A DNA stretch of 64,000 nt from Limonium bicolor (GCA_023374045.1 CM041779.1:142063801-142127800); one strand, 5' to 3'. Counted from the stretch's first letter, positions 1 to 11,755 are shown. Notes: generated by a model not told the origin, from the sequence alone. Program-made: numbers and translations.

Positions 1-1741
1 CTATTAAAGTTGGGAGATATTTGTAGAGTTGATATGATGTTGTTAAAAATCTATATACATAAAAAAATATTTAGACTTGTGAGAGCTTATATATAAATAT
101 ATGCGCATGTGTCTATGGTTGGAAGTTTAATTAAGAGGAGTAATGTGACAATAGGGTGACATTGGAAATTATAAGACTATATATATATATATATATATGC
201 ATACAATAGTTAGCTAAAATTGAGGAAATTATAAAGACGAAATACGTCATATACAATAGCGAGTAAACGAGGTTAACAAAGAGATTAACCCGCTTGACTC
301 AATGAAATTATAGGATCGGGATAGTCGGGATGATAGTCGAGACAACAGTTGGGAGTTAGACGAGCTTCCCTTTCGGTGCACGGTATGGTTTCTTGTAGCC
401 TTCTTACAACCGAGTTATACTCGGCTTGTGTGCTAGTTGTTTGTGTGAAAAACGACCCCAAGATTAAAGCATGTAAATTGGACTATTGTTGTTGCTTTGT
501 GATTGTGTGATGATTGACTCGTCTTTATATATGTCGCGCTACTAACTACACGGTAAAGTAGCTGAACCCGAGAGAATAAATCACATTATGAATGGAGAAC
601 TCAAGGAGTGTAAGAGAATGGATTTACATGAGTGTGAGATTAAATATAGACTACCTCATTAATTGGTTACCAACATCAAAGTGATGTCCCGAAGTAACAA
701 AGGAAGAGATTATGAGAATTTAAATAACACTAACTACTGGGGGGACGAGTGGATCCGGGTAGACCGGGCACGCTGTTTATTGGATTGAGAGGGTGGTATC
801 TGCAATAGATCCAACCTCGTTGGAGTGCGTCTACGGACTGCACTGCCCCGGAGCCAAGCGATTGGCTCCCCGTCTTTGGCACATGACCATTGACAGGGGT
901 GAGTTATATGTAAATATATATATATATATGCCACTATTGGCACAGATTATTGATTTGTGATGCATAGCGTTCACTTGATACGGGCCACCTGCCCTAAGTT
1001 AAATCTGTAAGCAGTCTCAAAATTCAGACTATCGTGAGAATATTATGAAGTGTATGTACAATCCTGTTGTGTGGATCATAAGACGAAATTATTTGAACAT
1101 AAACAATTCTAATGAGAGGATTGCATTAATTGAGAAGAGAAACATTATGAGTGGAATGGAGGATTTAAACCTAAGTTAAGGTAAGAGATGGAAGGAAACT
1201 AACCCCGTTGTGATGATTTGATCCTATTAAGTAGGATCACTTGTTTGTATATTGGATGGTTATATGTGGGCATGTTGTATCTTTACAGTACTTCACTATT
1301 TATTCATGTCTGTTAATAAATTAACTGCATGTTCATCCGACCAATTAGTTGAGTGTAGCCCGGTCACACATGGGCTACACGTTATCATACCAGCGTTGTT
1401 TGCTGAGCCTTCGGGCACCCCATTTTTAGGTACTTAACTGGAGAGCTTCAAGCGGAGCGTAGTGGGTAGACGATATACGGGTTATGTTAATGTTGGTTAG
1501 AATTATTATTAGACTTGTGTTGTATTAATTAAGACTTAGTAACTCGGTATGTATTTTAAGGAGATTAGTATTGTATTTCTAGTCATTTGGACCGTAACAT
1601 TTTGGATGGGAAGGCCTTGTCAGTCACGGGGGTGACTGGCGGCAGTAACACCAATGTTGTTTAAGTTATATTCGCTACGGTTTTTTTTTATGTTGGAGTT
1701 TGTTAAACGCTAATTACGGGATTTAGAGTTGGGGTGTTACA
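1..1741 (+). mobile_element. Element E: right-hand part of a Tekay-type LTR, cut by window edge
   Basis: The stretch ends in GGGGTGTTACA, the 3' LTR terminus also seen in D and, reversed, in A and B. Near 1359-1425 it carries a block (CCCGGT, tgggct, taccagc, gctgagcc) that matches the reversed U5 of B at 17041-17104, so it is the U5 side of a plus-strand LTR. The left end lies outside the window, so a TSD cannot be tested. It holds short AT microsatellites near 181-199 and 918-931 and no credible gene. Whether it is a solo LTR or part of a full element is unknown. Confidence 0.65.
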
Positions 1742-1803
1742 AAATGTGGTAGGTATGTTCATATCAATGGTATTCGCATCTTCTATGCGTAATTACCACA
1801 ATT
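1742..1803 (-). mobile_element. Element C internal region, fragment 1
   Basis: About 60 bp matching the B internal region near 21430-21475 (shared: tggtattcgcatcttct, taattaccacaatta). It is cut on the left by element E and on the right by the AGACT-flanked insertion of F. It continues at 11145. Confidence 0.65.
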
Positions 1804-2237
1804 AGACTTGTGAGCCTCGATTTTAAACCCTATCCTATGTTGATTAAAGCTGATTAGGATCTAATCGGGTTTTAGGTCCACTTATAACCTAAGATTAATA
1901 ACCATGTCATAAAACAATAATTATTAAAACCTAAGCTAGCTCACTGGAACCTATTATGAGTCGCCACCTAATTTTAACCTAGATCAAATTAGGAAAGGAG
2001 AGTTCGGGTTCGGGGGCTTGATATTCGACTTATTTAGGGTTCAATTACTTTCATTACCCTTCCTAGGTCGTTTTTCCTCTACTTGGTTTATTTACGGCTT
2101 ATTACGAGTCGTTTTAACCTAAGTGCGCAAGCTTCTGTTTTTTTTTGTGTTTTTAGCATTTTTGACAGAAAATTAAAGTGAAATGAAAGCTACCTAAACT
2201 AGGGTTTCGGAGGCAGAATTAGGTCAAATTTGCTTAC

Positions 2238-2494
2238 GTCCGTAGCCACGGACCCCACGTCCGAGACCACGGACCCCAGTTAACCTAAACTAATACAGAA
2301 GAGTTGAAATAAAAAGAAAAACAAAAATTTGCAGGGTCCGGGGCCTCGGACAAGATGTCCGAGGGCCCGGACATTATCAGAAAACCTAAATTTTGATTTT
2401 TTAAAATCCCGCCGCCGTCCGTGGGTGTCCGTGGTCTCGGACAACGCGTCCGAGGCCCGGACCATAGGTCCGAGGTCACGGACGACCCACGGAC
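2238..2494. repeat. Array of short CCG/CGG dyads in F LTR
   Basis: Repeated short inverted units such as GTCCGTAGCCACGGAC, tccgagaccacggac and tccgaggtcacggac occur about ten times in roughly 260 bp. The second LTR has the same array at 9811-10059. It lies downstream of the TATA box on the minus strand, so it would be transcribed. Confidence 0.7.
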
Positions 2495-3071
2495 AGGGGT
2501 TTTCAGAAGGTTCCCGAGGGTGTTTTGAGCTCAAATTTTAGGGTGTGTAGCCTGAAAGGTTTACAAGTCGTTAGTGATCGAAAGTTTTCAATTTGAAATC
2601 GAATTAAGCTCGAAACTTAGTAAACAAGTTATCTGACAGAGGCTTAAACAAACAGCAATACAGAAGCGTAGACAGGTTGGTTTGGACCCAAACTTTGACA
2701 GAGAGTTAATAAAGTCGTGGGGAATTAGAAAAGTAGAATTTTAACCTGTTTTACCTTCGGATTCAAGAGGACTCTTCACGTCGGGATTCTTCGGAGGCTC
2801 CGATGGTGCCGGTTCGGACTGTGTTCGACCGAGCTTCTGGTTGTTGATTGGAGGGTGTTCTTCACGTTTTGGAGGTGGTTTGGTTGATGTTTGATGATTG
2901 ATTATGTTGTGGGAGTTGAAAAATTGTTTTGGTGTTGATTTTGGTGAGATTTCGGTGTTTGATTGTGGCTCGGGAGTTGGAAAACGTGAGAGAGAGAGAG
3001 GAGGCTGTGTTTTCTGACTCTCTAGGGTTCTTGAGCATATCAGCTTCTGATTTTATCCAAAAACCTATCCC

Positions 3072-3079
3072 CTTATATA
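3072..3079 (-). promoter_or_regulatory. TATA box of F LTR
   Basis: The minus strand reads TATATAAG, followed after about 30 bp by a region leading into a CT-rich stretch, the usual arrangement of a plant LTR promoter. The same box is at 10621-10628 in the other LTR. Confidence 0.6.
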
Positions 3080-3592
3080 GACTTTCTTAAAGATAAAGAA
3101 AATCTAGTAAAGTAAGATTTTTCGATATTTTAGTTAAGTGACTTCCCAAAGGAATTTTGCTGTGAAATTTTAACCACATGTCAAGGATGGATATTATGAA
3201 TTTTCTGAGGTGGAACCGAATTTTTTAAATGTTGGAATATTTTAAAATTGAATTTCTCGTCAGATTCAGTCAGAAATTGCTAGAAAATTATTGGAAATTC
3301 GAAAAATCAAAATTCCAACGCCATTATGCTTAAAATGTCATCCTCTATCATGGGTTAAAATATCAAAGCGTTTCAAGCTGATTTGGGCATCCTTTGGAGG
3401 AGAGAGAAAGCTTACAAGAGGTCTTAGGAGCCTTTAAAGATTACCAAAACGCCCCTGAAAGCGACGAAGCTGCTCCCCATGCCATGGAACGTGCCGATCG
3501 GGCCGGGATCCCTCACCGCTTGATTAAAATGCCTCTCACAACACCAGTACCACGTAGACCCTAACCAGGGGGTCAAAATTTTGGGTATAACA

Positions 3593-3602
3593 GATTGCCC
3601 CC
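3593..3602 (-). other. Polypurine tract of F
   Basis: Immediately inside the left LTR. The minus strand reads GGGGGGCAATC just before the LTR start TGTTATACCC, which is the expected plus-strand primer site. Similar motifs recur at 6149, 6215 and 7312. Confidence 0.75.
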
Positions 3603-3712
3603 CGTCAACTAGACTTTGTAATGAAAGTGAGAAGGCTAGTTGATGCCTGAGTGATACCCCAAAATTTCAAATGTTTCCAAGACCCTGCATGTTATCAGAA
3701 AACTGATAAGTT

Positions 3713-3966
3713 GCGTCGAGCTATTCTAAGGCGCTGACTACCTACAATGAATGAGATGTTGTCAAGCGGTTCTAAGGCGTTGACTACCTATAATGAATGT
3801 GATGATGTCAAGCGATTCTAAGGCGTTGACAACCTAAAATGTGATAACTGGGTGGTATGCAAATGCAAAAATGCTGAGATGTTGATGATGCTAATGATGC
3901 TGATAATGTTGATGATGCTGATGATGTTGATGATGATGATGATGTTGATGATGCTGATGATGATGC
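3713..3966. repeat. 55-bp tandem repeat followed by ATG/GATGCT microsatellite
   Basis: Three copies of a roughly 55-bp unit (caagcggttctaaggcg, ttgactacctataatgaatg) run to about 3845. A gatgatgttgatgctgatg microsatellite fills about 3876-3966. Open frames across the microsatellite are by-products of its 3-bp period. Confidence 0.75.
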
Positions 3967-4199
3967 TCGGATGCTTCTGGGGACCGAAACCCGTGCTAAT
4001 GCTCCTGGCTGGACCCAATGTGGACTTATTGCCATCGCCCCCCAAGCCGGTGTGCAGGGATAACTCCTGGTAAAAACCTTGGGGACTTATTACCTTCGCC
4101 CACCATTCGTTGATCCCGAAAATAAGTTGACATCGCAAAAGGAGGATTTATTGCCATCACCTCGCCAACTTTTCTGTCGCCAGGTCTTGTGACGCGCCT

Positions 4200-4710
4200 G
4201 GATAATGCAACTAGGTCTTATGACAAGCCTATATGAATGTGATGAATGCAAGAGCGGGTAAGCTAAAGGGTAACGCTAGGTCTTACTACGAGCCTAAGGG
4301 AATGCAACTAGGTCTTACGACGAGCCTAAAGGAAGGATCTAGGTCTTATGGCGAGCCTAAAAATGGTTCTAGGTCTTATGGCGAGCCTAAAGGACGGATC
4401 TAGGTCTTATGACGAGCCTAAGGGAATGCAACTAGGTCTTATGGCGAGCCTAAAAATGGTTCTAGGTCTTATGGCGAGCCTAAAGGACGGATCTAGGTCT
4501 TATGACGAGCCTAAGGGAATGCAACTAGGTCTTACGACGAGCCTAAAGGTTGGATCTAGGACTTATGTCAAGCCTAAAGTGAATGAATAAGGGAGGTCTT
4601 ATGGGTGCCTGTAGGGTAGGCCTTATGGGTGCCTGAAAGGATTGGATGTAGGGTAGGTCTTATGTGTGCCTAAAAGGATTGAATGTAGGGTAGGTCTTAT
4701 ATGTGCCTAA
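4200..4710. repeat. Tandem repeat with TAGG...CCTA dyads in F
   Basis: About fifteen degenerate copies of taggtcttatggcgagccta with spacers of variable length, changing toward the right into aggtcttatgggtgcct. Each unit starts with (T)AGG and ends with CCT(A), so each can pair into a small stem of 3-4 bp around the ttatg core. Confidence 0.75.
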
Positions 4711-4730
4711 GGTTTGGGGATGAGACCCAT

Positions 4731-5518
4731 CTTAACTCAGTTGCTTATGGAGACTGAGATCCATCTAACTCAGTTGCTTATGGAGACTGAGATCCATTCT
4801 ACTCGGTTGCTTGTGGAGACCGAGACCCAATCTACTCGGTTGCTTATGGAGACCGAGATCCATCTAACTCAGTTGCTTATGGAGACTGAGATCCATTCTA
4901 CTCGGTTGCTTATGGAGACCGAGACCCAATCTACTCGGTTGCTTATGGAGACCGAGATCCATCTAACTCAGTTGCTTATGGAGACTGAGATCCATTCTAC
5001 TCGGTTGCTTATGGAGACCGAGACCCAATCTACTCGGTTGCTTATGGAGACCGAGATCCATCTAACTCAGTTGCTTATGGAGACTGAGATCCATTCTACT
5101 CGGTTGCTTATGGAGACCGAGACCCAATCTACTCGGTTGCTTATGGAGACCGAGATCCATCTAACTCAGTTGCTTATGGAGACTGAGATCCATCTACTCG
5201 GTTGCTTATGGAGACCGAGACCCAATCTACTCGGTTGCTTATGGAGACCGAGATCCATCTAACTCAGTTGCTTATGGAGACTGAGATCCATCTACTGTTG
5301 CTTATGGAGACCGAGATCCATCTACTCAGTTGCTTATGGAGACCGAGATCCATCTACTCGGTTGCTTATGGAGACCGAGATCCATCTACTCGGTTGCTTA
5401 TGGAGACCGAGATCCATCTAACTCAGTTGCTTATGGAGACTGAGATCCATTCTACTCGGTTGCTTATGGGGACCGAGACCCAATCTACTCGGTTGCTTAT
5501 GGAGACCGAGATCCATCT
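4731..5518. repeat. 33-bp tandem array with covarying stems, about 24 units
   Basis: Units of 33 bp have the form CTCRG-ttgcttatggaga-CYGAG-atccatctaa. I count 24 units: eight with CTCAG/CTGAG, fourteen with CTCGG/CCGAG, one mismatched (CTCAG/CCGAG near 5324) and one truncated near 5294. Most are ordered as a 99-bp trimer. Because 33 is a multiple of three, a 182-codon frame stays open, but its product would be only the repeat. Confidence 0.85.
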
Positions 5519-6128
5519 AAACTTGACCAGGCAAATGCGGTATGCTTGATGATGTGAGGATGCAAAACACGTTTTATGCAAATGATTGTCATTGTGATCC
5601 AATTGTTAAGGTTCCAAACATGAAAACGATAAGGTTTACCCGAGTATTGCAAAGTGAAATTGAAGTACTTGCGAAAACCGAAAATTTGCACAAAGCAAGG
5701 AATAGCTGAAAATGTGCCAATCATGGCAATGCTTGAGAAAAACACTGTTAAGAAAGGAAAGCAAAATAATCATTTCCTGACTAAGAGTTCCAGATCTGCA
5801 ACTTGTTTCTCAGAGGATGAACACAATACTAATGGAAATGTGTGGTGTTCATTGTGGTGCTGAAAGCTTTTGCTGGTGTTCAGGATTTATGACAAGCCTG
5901 GTTGGGGTGTGATTTTGGATGGTGATTTGGATTAAGATGAGCCGATGTTTTGTGGAGGTAAGACCAGTGGCGGGCCTGAGAGTGTTTGTGTGGAGGTTAA
6001 GGCTTATGTGGGCATGTGTGGTATGATGTGAGGGTAAGGGCTTATGTGGGCCTACGTGGTAAGGGCTTATGTGGGCCTACGTGGTGGTTTGTGGTGCTCA
6101 AGCTTTGGGTTTCCGTTGGTGTTGTCAT

Positions 6129-6227
6129 GGCAATTGTTGGAACCAACAATTGCCCCCAGTATTGTTCCTTAGGACGATCTGAGTTAGAGCTCATGGCAAT
6201 TGATCGGAACGATCAATTGCCCCCAGT
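6129..6227. other. Two perfect palindromes each ending in a PPT-like tract
   Basis: The first has 12-bp arms GGCAATTGTTGG and CCAACAATTGCC (6129-6140, 6143-6154) around AA. The second has 12-bp arms GGCAATTGATCG and CGATCAATTGCC (6195-6206, 6210-6221) around GAA. Each right arm runs into tgcccccagtatt, which reads on the minus strand as a GGGGGCAATT polypurine tract like the one at the LTR edge. Confidence 0.8.
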
Positions 6228-7311
6228 ATTTTCTTTGATTAAACGCGCGAACAAGTCTCATCCTCACAGGGTCGAGGCTTATGCTTTGATGTGGTGCTTC
6301 CTAACCTACGCTCGACGTGTTTGGTGTTTGCACTCGTTTCTCACTTACGGTCACAACTTCTCAACCATTGAATTTGACATTTGTTAGATTTACGCGTTCA
6401 ACCTGTTACTTTCACGTGATTAGATACACAACTACTAAGTCGGAAGTCTTTTGAGCTTATAACGTGGCTATGGGGTGTGATGAATGACAATAGGATAATG
6501 GAGGAATGTTTAGGATATGTGGAGCTTTAAAGATGACCAAAGCTGCAACTTGCACCGTCCCTTGGACTTGTCTTCTTTGCCTTGAAGTCGTTTGGCTTTC
6601 ATGATGACTTAGCTTATGAACTTGGGACTTGGAACTTTTGGGTTGTTTCTTGCACCTTTCCTCTTTCTTCCAATTTTGGATTTCTTCGAGGCTTTTCAGG
6701 TTTGCCTTTCTTTGAATCTCCTTTCCTTCGGGGTTCTTGTGTTTCCCGGTTTTGAACTTTGAGAGCTGTTTTTTGATGTTAGCTCATTTGGATCCTGTGT
6801 CACTTCGGGACCATTTGCGGATCATTTCGTCATGCTGGTAGCGGTTTTGCTTCCTTGGACTTATGAAGTTGCCGTCCAAAAGTCGGGCTCCTTGCTTCCT
6901 TTGGTCACCGGGTCGGTTATTCATCATTGGCTGGCTTGTTTGTGGAGTTTGTAGTGTTGTAAAAGGGGAACGTATACGAAAAGCTCAGCGGGGGTACCTA
7001 GGGTGTAATGTCAGGGTTCACAAGCTTTTGGCTGTGTGGTGTTGTACCTAGGTGCTTCGTCATCCCTAATAGTTGTGTATCCGTTCTTTGTTACTTTTCA
7101 CAGGTTTAAGCGTAAATTTACAAAGTGTCTCCTTCGGTCGGAGTTATGCCGTTTACCTTACCTTTGAATGTGATCTCTCTAGAGTCACGTAAAAATGACA
7201 TGCTCTTTCACTCATGGTTTTACCGCTCAAGGCACTCTCGCAAAATGTTCACTCAGAGACTTGTTCACGCGCTTTAAACCAATGAAATAAACATTATCGA
7301 CCCTTAACTCA

Positions 7312-7331
7312 GATTGCCCCCAGTATTATTG
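7312..7331 (-). other. Additional PPT-like motif in F
   Basis: gattgcccccagtattattg repeats the LTR-adjacent gattgcccccc and the gcccccagtatt of the two palindromes. No LTR follows it, so it is a duplicated or decoy PPT, or the scar of an older rearrangement. Confidence 0.6.
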
Positions 7332-7934
7332 TGGGGTTTTTTTTTGACAAGCCTTTTGAATACCCAGGTTATTTGTTGGAGGTGGCTATATGTGTGGTGG
7401 TACGTGGCGATGAAGTCTTGCTGTTTTGGTGGAGTGATGTAGTGATGAAAGTAAAGCATGGTAGTGGGATGCTTTCAGTGTACGGTGAAACTTTCTATTG
7501 AGAGGTGACAAGTGGTGGAAGCCGACAAGGTGGTGAGATATTCCCTGCGCAAGAATGAGTTTCATGTGGAGAGGGGAGTGTGGTGAGACACATGGGATGT
7601 ATGTGATCAAGGTAGTGGATGTGGGTGAAATGACGTGATGACTTATTCATTTTTTGGTGTTCTTAAATGCACAAAAATTATGAAAATGGAACTATGCTCT
7701 AATTCATAAATGGAAAGACAACATCAAAAATTGTAATCTTAAGAAAACTACCTAAAATGATAAAGGAAGCTAGCCACCATAAAAGTTGGAAGAATGGCTG
7801 AGAAAAGAAAACTGCTAAATCGAGAAAACTTATAAAATAGTGATGTTGAACTGTCTGATGCCGACGCGCTGAAGACCCAAGCGGTTGACCGTCGGGATGC
7901 CATTGACCATGATTGTCTTCCTTCCAAACTTCGA

Positions 7935-8835
7935 GTGGGCCCTGTAAAATGTTTGAACTAGGAATGCCTATGGGTTATGTAGGAAGTAACTGGGCCTGAG
8001 TCTTCTCCAAACTGAGAGTGAAGTGCACAGATTAAAGTGATTCCTAGACTAGAACGGACATATAGGCCTGAATCCCTTAGTCCAGAAATTGAGCAAACAA
8101 GATGAAGGAAGTCACATGGACCGTGAATGGGCCACTGAGCCCTGAGGTCTAAGATTCGTTTGATGTTCTTGTTGGGCCTTGAAGCCGGAAACTGGAATGA
8201 ATGAATTATGCAAACTATCTTGGATTCAAATGTTTTATGGGCTGAAATTCTGGATTGAGAGAGAAGCTCATGGGCCAAAACTATGAATTGGTCTATGGGC
8301 CTAGATGAAATGAGTCATGAGTGTGGTACTTGGGCCGGACTGATTGCTCTATATATGAACTGGAATTTGGGCCGAGTGGTTTTGGTTGGGCCTAAAAGAT
8401 GGCACCTAGATCTAGGATTTTGGGTCAGAGCCCGAGTGAAGAGTTTTCCTAGACTAGAATGAGCCCTTGGGCCGAAATGTGTTTGGGCCTGAAATAAAGA
8501 ACATGGGCTGGAACGATCCCTAAATCACAAATGGGCCTAACTTTCTTTGGGCCAGAGAAGATGGTTGCTAAGCCGAAAAAGATTTTATTTTCAGGACTTG
8601 TGAGTTATTTCAAGTTCAGGTGGATTTCTTTTTTATGGGCCTAGAACTAATTGGATAATTCAAATTGGGCCAGAAGAGAAATCACCTAAGTCTAGACTTT
8701 TGGGCCGAAGCCGAACGACTCACATGTTAAACCAAACAGGGCCTCTGGGCCGCAAACAAATAGAGCTGCCAATTCGTGCTGGGCTAGGTTGATGCAGGAG
8801 AAGTTCCTACCAATCTCTAGGCTGGGTAGTGGGCC
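7935..8835. repeat. Dense array of TGGGCC/GGGCC motifs
   Basis: About twenty copies of tgggcc or close variants (tgggct, gggcct) occur in 0.9 kb, at irregular spacing of about 20-70 bp and often followed by gaa, tgaa or taga. TGGGCC matches the plant site II motif bound by TCP transcription factors. The irregular spacing also fits a decayed tandem repeat. No gene is seen here. Confidence 0.6.
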
Positions 8836-8927
8836 GATCATACAAGCAAACAAGGCCCACACAAATTCAACATGTCCTTACTAGACGTTTGAATCAAACC
8901 GGGTATGGATCGATCCGGAGAGGTGCT

Positions 8928-9180
8928 TGGGGCGCGGGCCCAGGTCGCCACAAAGGAATAGGGCTTGCACGCTATTCTCTTTGGGCTTCCCCACTCTTTT
9001 CACATCACCTGAAGGTGTGCGTCTACGGTCGGGTCTTTGACTGACCAAACAATGGGCTAGGTAAGGGCACGCCAGGAAAACGCTTGGGGCTAAGGCCCAG
9101 GTATTAAGGGGGTGTGGTTAGACGACACCCTCCTCTTTTCCCCCGCTTATTCACATCACCTAAAAGGTGTGAGTCCCTGA
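8928..9180. repeat. Partial duplication near the F leader
   Basis: Two related segments about 150 bp apart share gcttggggc, gcccaggt, ttcacatcacct and aaggtgtg. Part of the region between the GGGCC array and the PBS has therefore been duplicated. This is the 5' leader side of F on the minus strand. Confidence 0.5.
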
Positions 9181-9364
9181 CAGGGGACCCTCAAACGGGT
9201 CCCAGGGTGAAATCGGTTTGCGTGGACCCTCGCTCTCATATGATGCAAAGGTGCAGGAATTAAAGTGCGCACAAAGATAAACAAACAATGTAATAAAAGC
9301 CATAAATAAACATTTTCAAGTTAAGCCCTCTTTCTTAAATTAAACAAGCTAATATTAAGAATTT

Positions 9365-9383
9365 GTCCCCAGCAGAGTCGCCA
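9365..9383 (-). other. Primer-binding site of F (tRNA-Arg type)
   Basis: The minus strand reads TGGCGACTCTGCTGGGGAC three bases after the end of the 5' LTR. It is complementary to a plant tRNA-Arg 3' end. Ogre/Tat elements use tRNA-Arg, in agreement with the LTR termini. Confidence 0.8.
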
Positions 9384-9386
9384 GTC

Positions 9387-11139
9387 TGTGAGCCTCGATT
9401 TTAAACCCTATCCTATGTGATTAAGTTGATTAGGATCTAATCGGGTTTTAGGTCCACTTATACCTAAGATTAATAACTATGTCATAAACAATAATTATTA
9501 AAACCTAAGCTAGCTCACTGGAACCTATTATGAGTCGCCACCTAATTTTAACCTAGATCAAATTAGGAAAGGAGAGTTCGGGTTCGGGGGCTTGATATTC
9601 GACTTAATTAGGGTTCAATTACTTTCATTACCCTTCCTAGGTCGTTTTTCCTCTACTTGGTTTATTTACGGCTTATTACGAGTCGTTTTAACCTAAGTGC
9701 GCGCTTCTGTTTTTTTGTGTTTTTAGCATTTTTTGACAGAAAATTAAAGTGAAATTAAAAGCTACCTAAACTAGGGTTTCGGAGGCAGAATTAGGTCAAA
9801 TTTTGCTTACGTCCGTAGCCACGGACCATGTCCGAGACCACGGACCCCAGTTAACCTAAACTAATACAGAAAGTCGAAATAAAGAAAAAAAAATTGCAGT
9901 CCGGGGCCACGGACAGGCTGTCCGTGGGCCCGGACATTATAGAAAACCTAAATTTTGAATTTTTTAAAATCCCGCCGCCGTCCGTGGGTGTCCGTGGTCT
10001 CGGACAACGCGTCCGAGGTCCCGGACCATAGGTCCGAGGTCACGGACCACCCACGGACAGGGGTTTTGAGGTTCCCGAGGTGTTTTGAGCTCAAATTTTA
10101 TGGGTGTGTAGCCTGAAAGGATTACAAGACGTTAGTGATTGAAAGTTTTCAATTTGAATTCGAATTAAGCACGAAACTTAGTAAACAAGTTATTGGACAG
10201 AAGCTTGAATAAACAGCAATACAGAAGCGTACGAAGGTTAGTTTGAGCCCAAATTTGAGGCAGAGATAATACCGTGGTGAATTAGGGAAGTGGAGTTTCT
10301 ACCTGTTTTACCTTCGGATTCACAACGTTTCTTCACACCGGGATTCGTCGAGTGCTCCGATGGAGCCGAGAGATTTCGACCCAAGCTTCTGGTTGTTGTT
10401 GTTGCTGTTCTTCACGTTTTGGAGGTGTTTTTGTGGGGTTTTGATGATTATTTGCTTTGGGAATTGGAAAACGTGTTTAGATGGTGATTTCGGGGGATTT
10501 TCGGTATGATTTGGGTGGCCGGGTGTTGGAAAACGTGAGAGAGAGAGAGGAGGCTGTGTTTTCTGACTCTCTAGGGTTCTTGAGCATATCAGGTTCTGAT
10601 TTTATCCAAAAACCTATCCCCTTATATAGACTTTCTTAAAGATAAAGAAAATCTAGTAAAAGTAAGATTTTTCGATATTTTAGTTAAGTGACTTCCCAAA
10701 GGAATTTTGCTGTGAAATTTTAACCACATGTCAAGGATGGATATTATGAATTTTCTGAGGTGGAACCGAATTTTTTAAATATTGGAATATTTTAAATTGA
10801 ATTTCGTCAGATTCAGTCAGAAATTGCTAGAAAATTATTGGAAATTCGAAAAATCAAAATTCCAACGCCATTATGCTTAAAATGTCATCCTCTATCATGG
10901 GTTAAAATATCAAAGCGTTTCAAGCTGATTTGGGCATCCTTTGGAGGAGAGAGAAAGCTTACAAGAGGTCTTAGGAGCCTTTAAAGATTACCAAAACGCC
11001 CCTGAAAGTGACGAAGCTGCTCCCCATGCCATGGAACGTGCCGATCGGGCCGGGATCCCTCACCGCTTGATTAAAATGCCTCTCACAACACCAGTACCAC
11101 GTAGACCCTAACCAGGGGGTCAAAATTTTGGGTATAACA
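9387..11139 (-). repeat. F 5' LTR (right copy)
   Basis: Pairs with 1809-3592. Its dyad array lies at 9811-10059 and its TATA box at 10621-10628 (minus strand TATATAAG). The right TSD AGACT follows at 11140-11144. Confidence 0.88.
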
Positions 11140-11144
11140 AGACT

Positions 11145-11755
11145 ATGAATGAATGCATACGTTTATGTAACATACGTATCAATCATCAAAACAAGTTCTT
11201 TTGTGCTATGCACAATGTAGTTTACGTACCTAATACATAAAACATACGCTAAGCGGCTTTTCGCTCTACCCTCCTTAAAAAGGATTACGCCCACGTAATC
11301 TACCATATGTTATCACTGAACATTGGTTCACTAAATTCAAGCATCGAGAAGCGTTTTAGCTTCCATCCGGTCTATTATACAATGAGTTCTGGTCAAAGGG
11401 TCTTAACTATTTAACGGTTTAGTCCTTGCACCAAGAATTTCTATTGGAGTTTCTTTAACTCATAACCGGTTTCGGTTCTAGCCTCTCAGGCCTCAAGGCA
11501 TTGATAATTAGTCATTCGCTCGTATTCACTAGGTATGTGAAACCTTAGAATTATGGGTCCACTAGCTTCTGCTGTGCGACCCTTATAACTTTAAAGCTTA
11601 GTTCGCTCTTCTCGTCATTCTCAATGTGTTGTGCATCTCCTTTTTATGCCTTTTATCTTGGGAAGAAAGGTTTCTCAATCGACGCGTGGTATCTCTTACC
11701 GTACGCGAACTTGATGAGTTAGATTTTCTATCCAGTTCTTTGGAAATCTATTGTA
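11145..11755 (-). mobile_element. Element C internal region, fragment 2
   Basis: Collinear with the B internal region 21485-22080 (shared: aaaggattacgcccacgtaat, tatacaatg, ggtttctcaa, cgacgcgtgg). It is interrupted on the right by D, whose TSD CATAC repeats at 29622-29626. No coding potential. Confidence 0.75.

Larger units (their letters stand above)
1809..3592 (-). repeat. F 3' LTR (left copy)
   Basis: Direct repeat of 9387-11139, differing by scattered small indels and substitutions. It begins TGTGAGCCTCG and ends GGGTATAACA on the plus strand. It contains the dyad array at 2238-2494 and a TATA box near 3075 (minus strand). The purine-rich GAGAGAGAGAG near 2990 reads as a CT-rich leader downstream of that TATA box. 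Confidence 0.88.
5519..7934. mobile_element. F interior, non-coding stretch with internal PPT-like palindromes
   Basis: No open frame here resembles a known retroelement protein on either strand; the longest is about 120 codons and looks fortuitous. Near 5945-6090 there are short repeats of gtaagggcttatgtgggcct. The recognisable landmarks are the two palindromes at 6129-6221 and the PPT-like motif at 7312-7331. Confidence 0.6.
1809..11139 (-). mobile_element. Element F: Tat/Ogre-like non-autonomous LTR retrotransposon
   Basis: Two direct LTRs (1809-3592 and 9387-11139) bound a 5.8-kb interior, with a perfect 5-bp TSD AGACT at 1804-1808 and 11140-11144. On the minus strand the LTR begins TGTTATACCC and ends CTCACA. 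The PBS fits a plant tRNA-Arg, and a G-rich polypurine tract (PPT, GGGGGGCAATC) precedes the 3' LTR. These traits are typical of the Tat/Ogre lineage. No gag, protease, reverse transcriptase or integrase can be found. The interior is filled with tandem repeats, palindromes and a GGGCC-rich stretch, so it must have relied on proteins from elsewhere. It is inserted in element C. Confidence 0.88.

Noticed and set aside
3852..4138. Plus- and minus-strand frames of 73-106 codons over the ATG microsatellite
   Set aside because: Low-complexity translation of GATGATGCT repeats.
4714..5262. 182-codon open frame of repeated LLMETE units on the plus strand
   Set aside because: It only translates the 33-bp tandem array. 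The period is a multiple of three, and F is transcribed from the minus strand.
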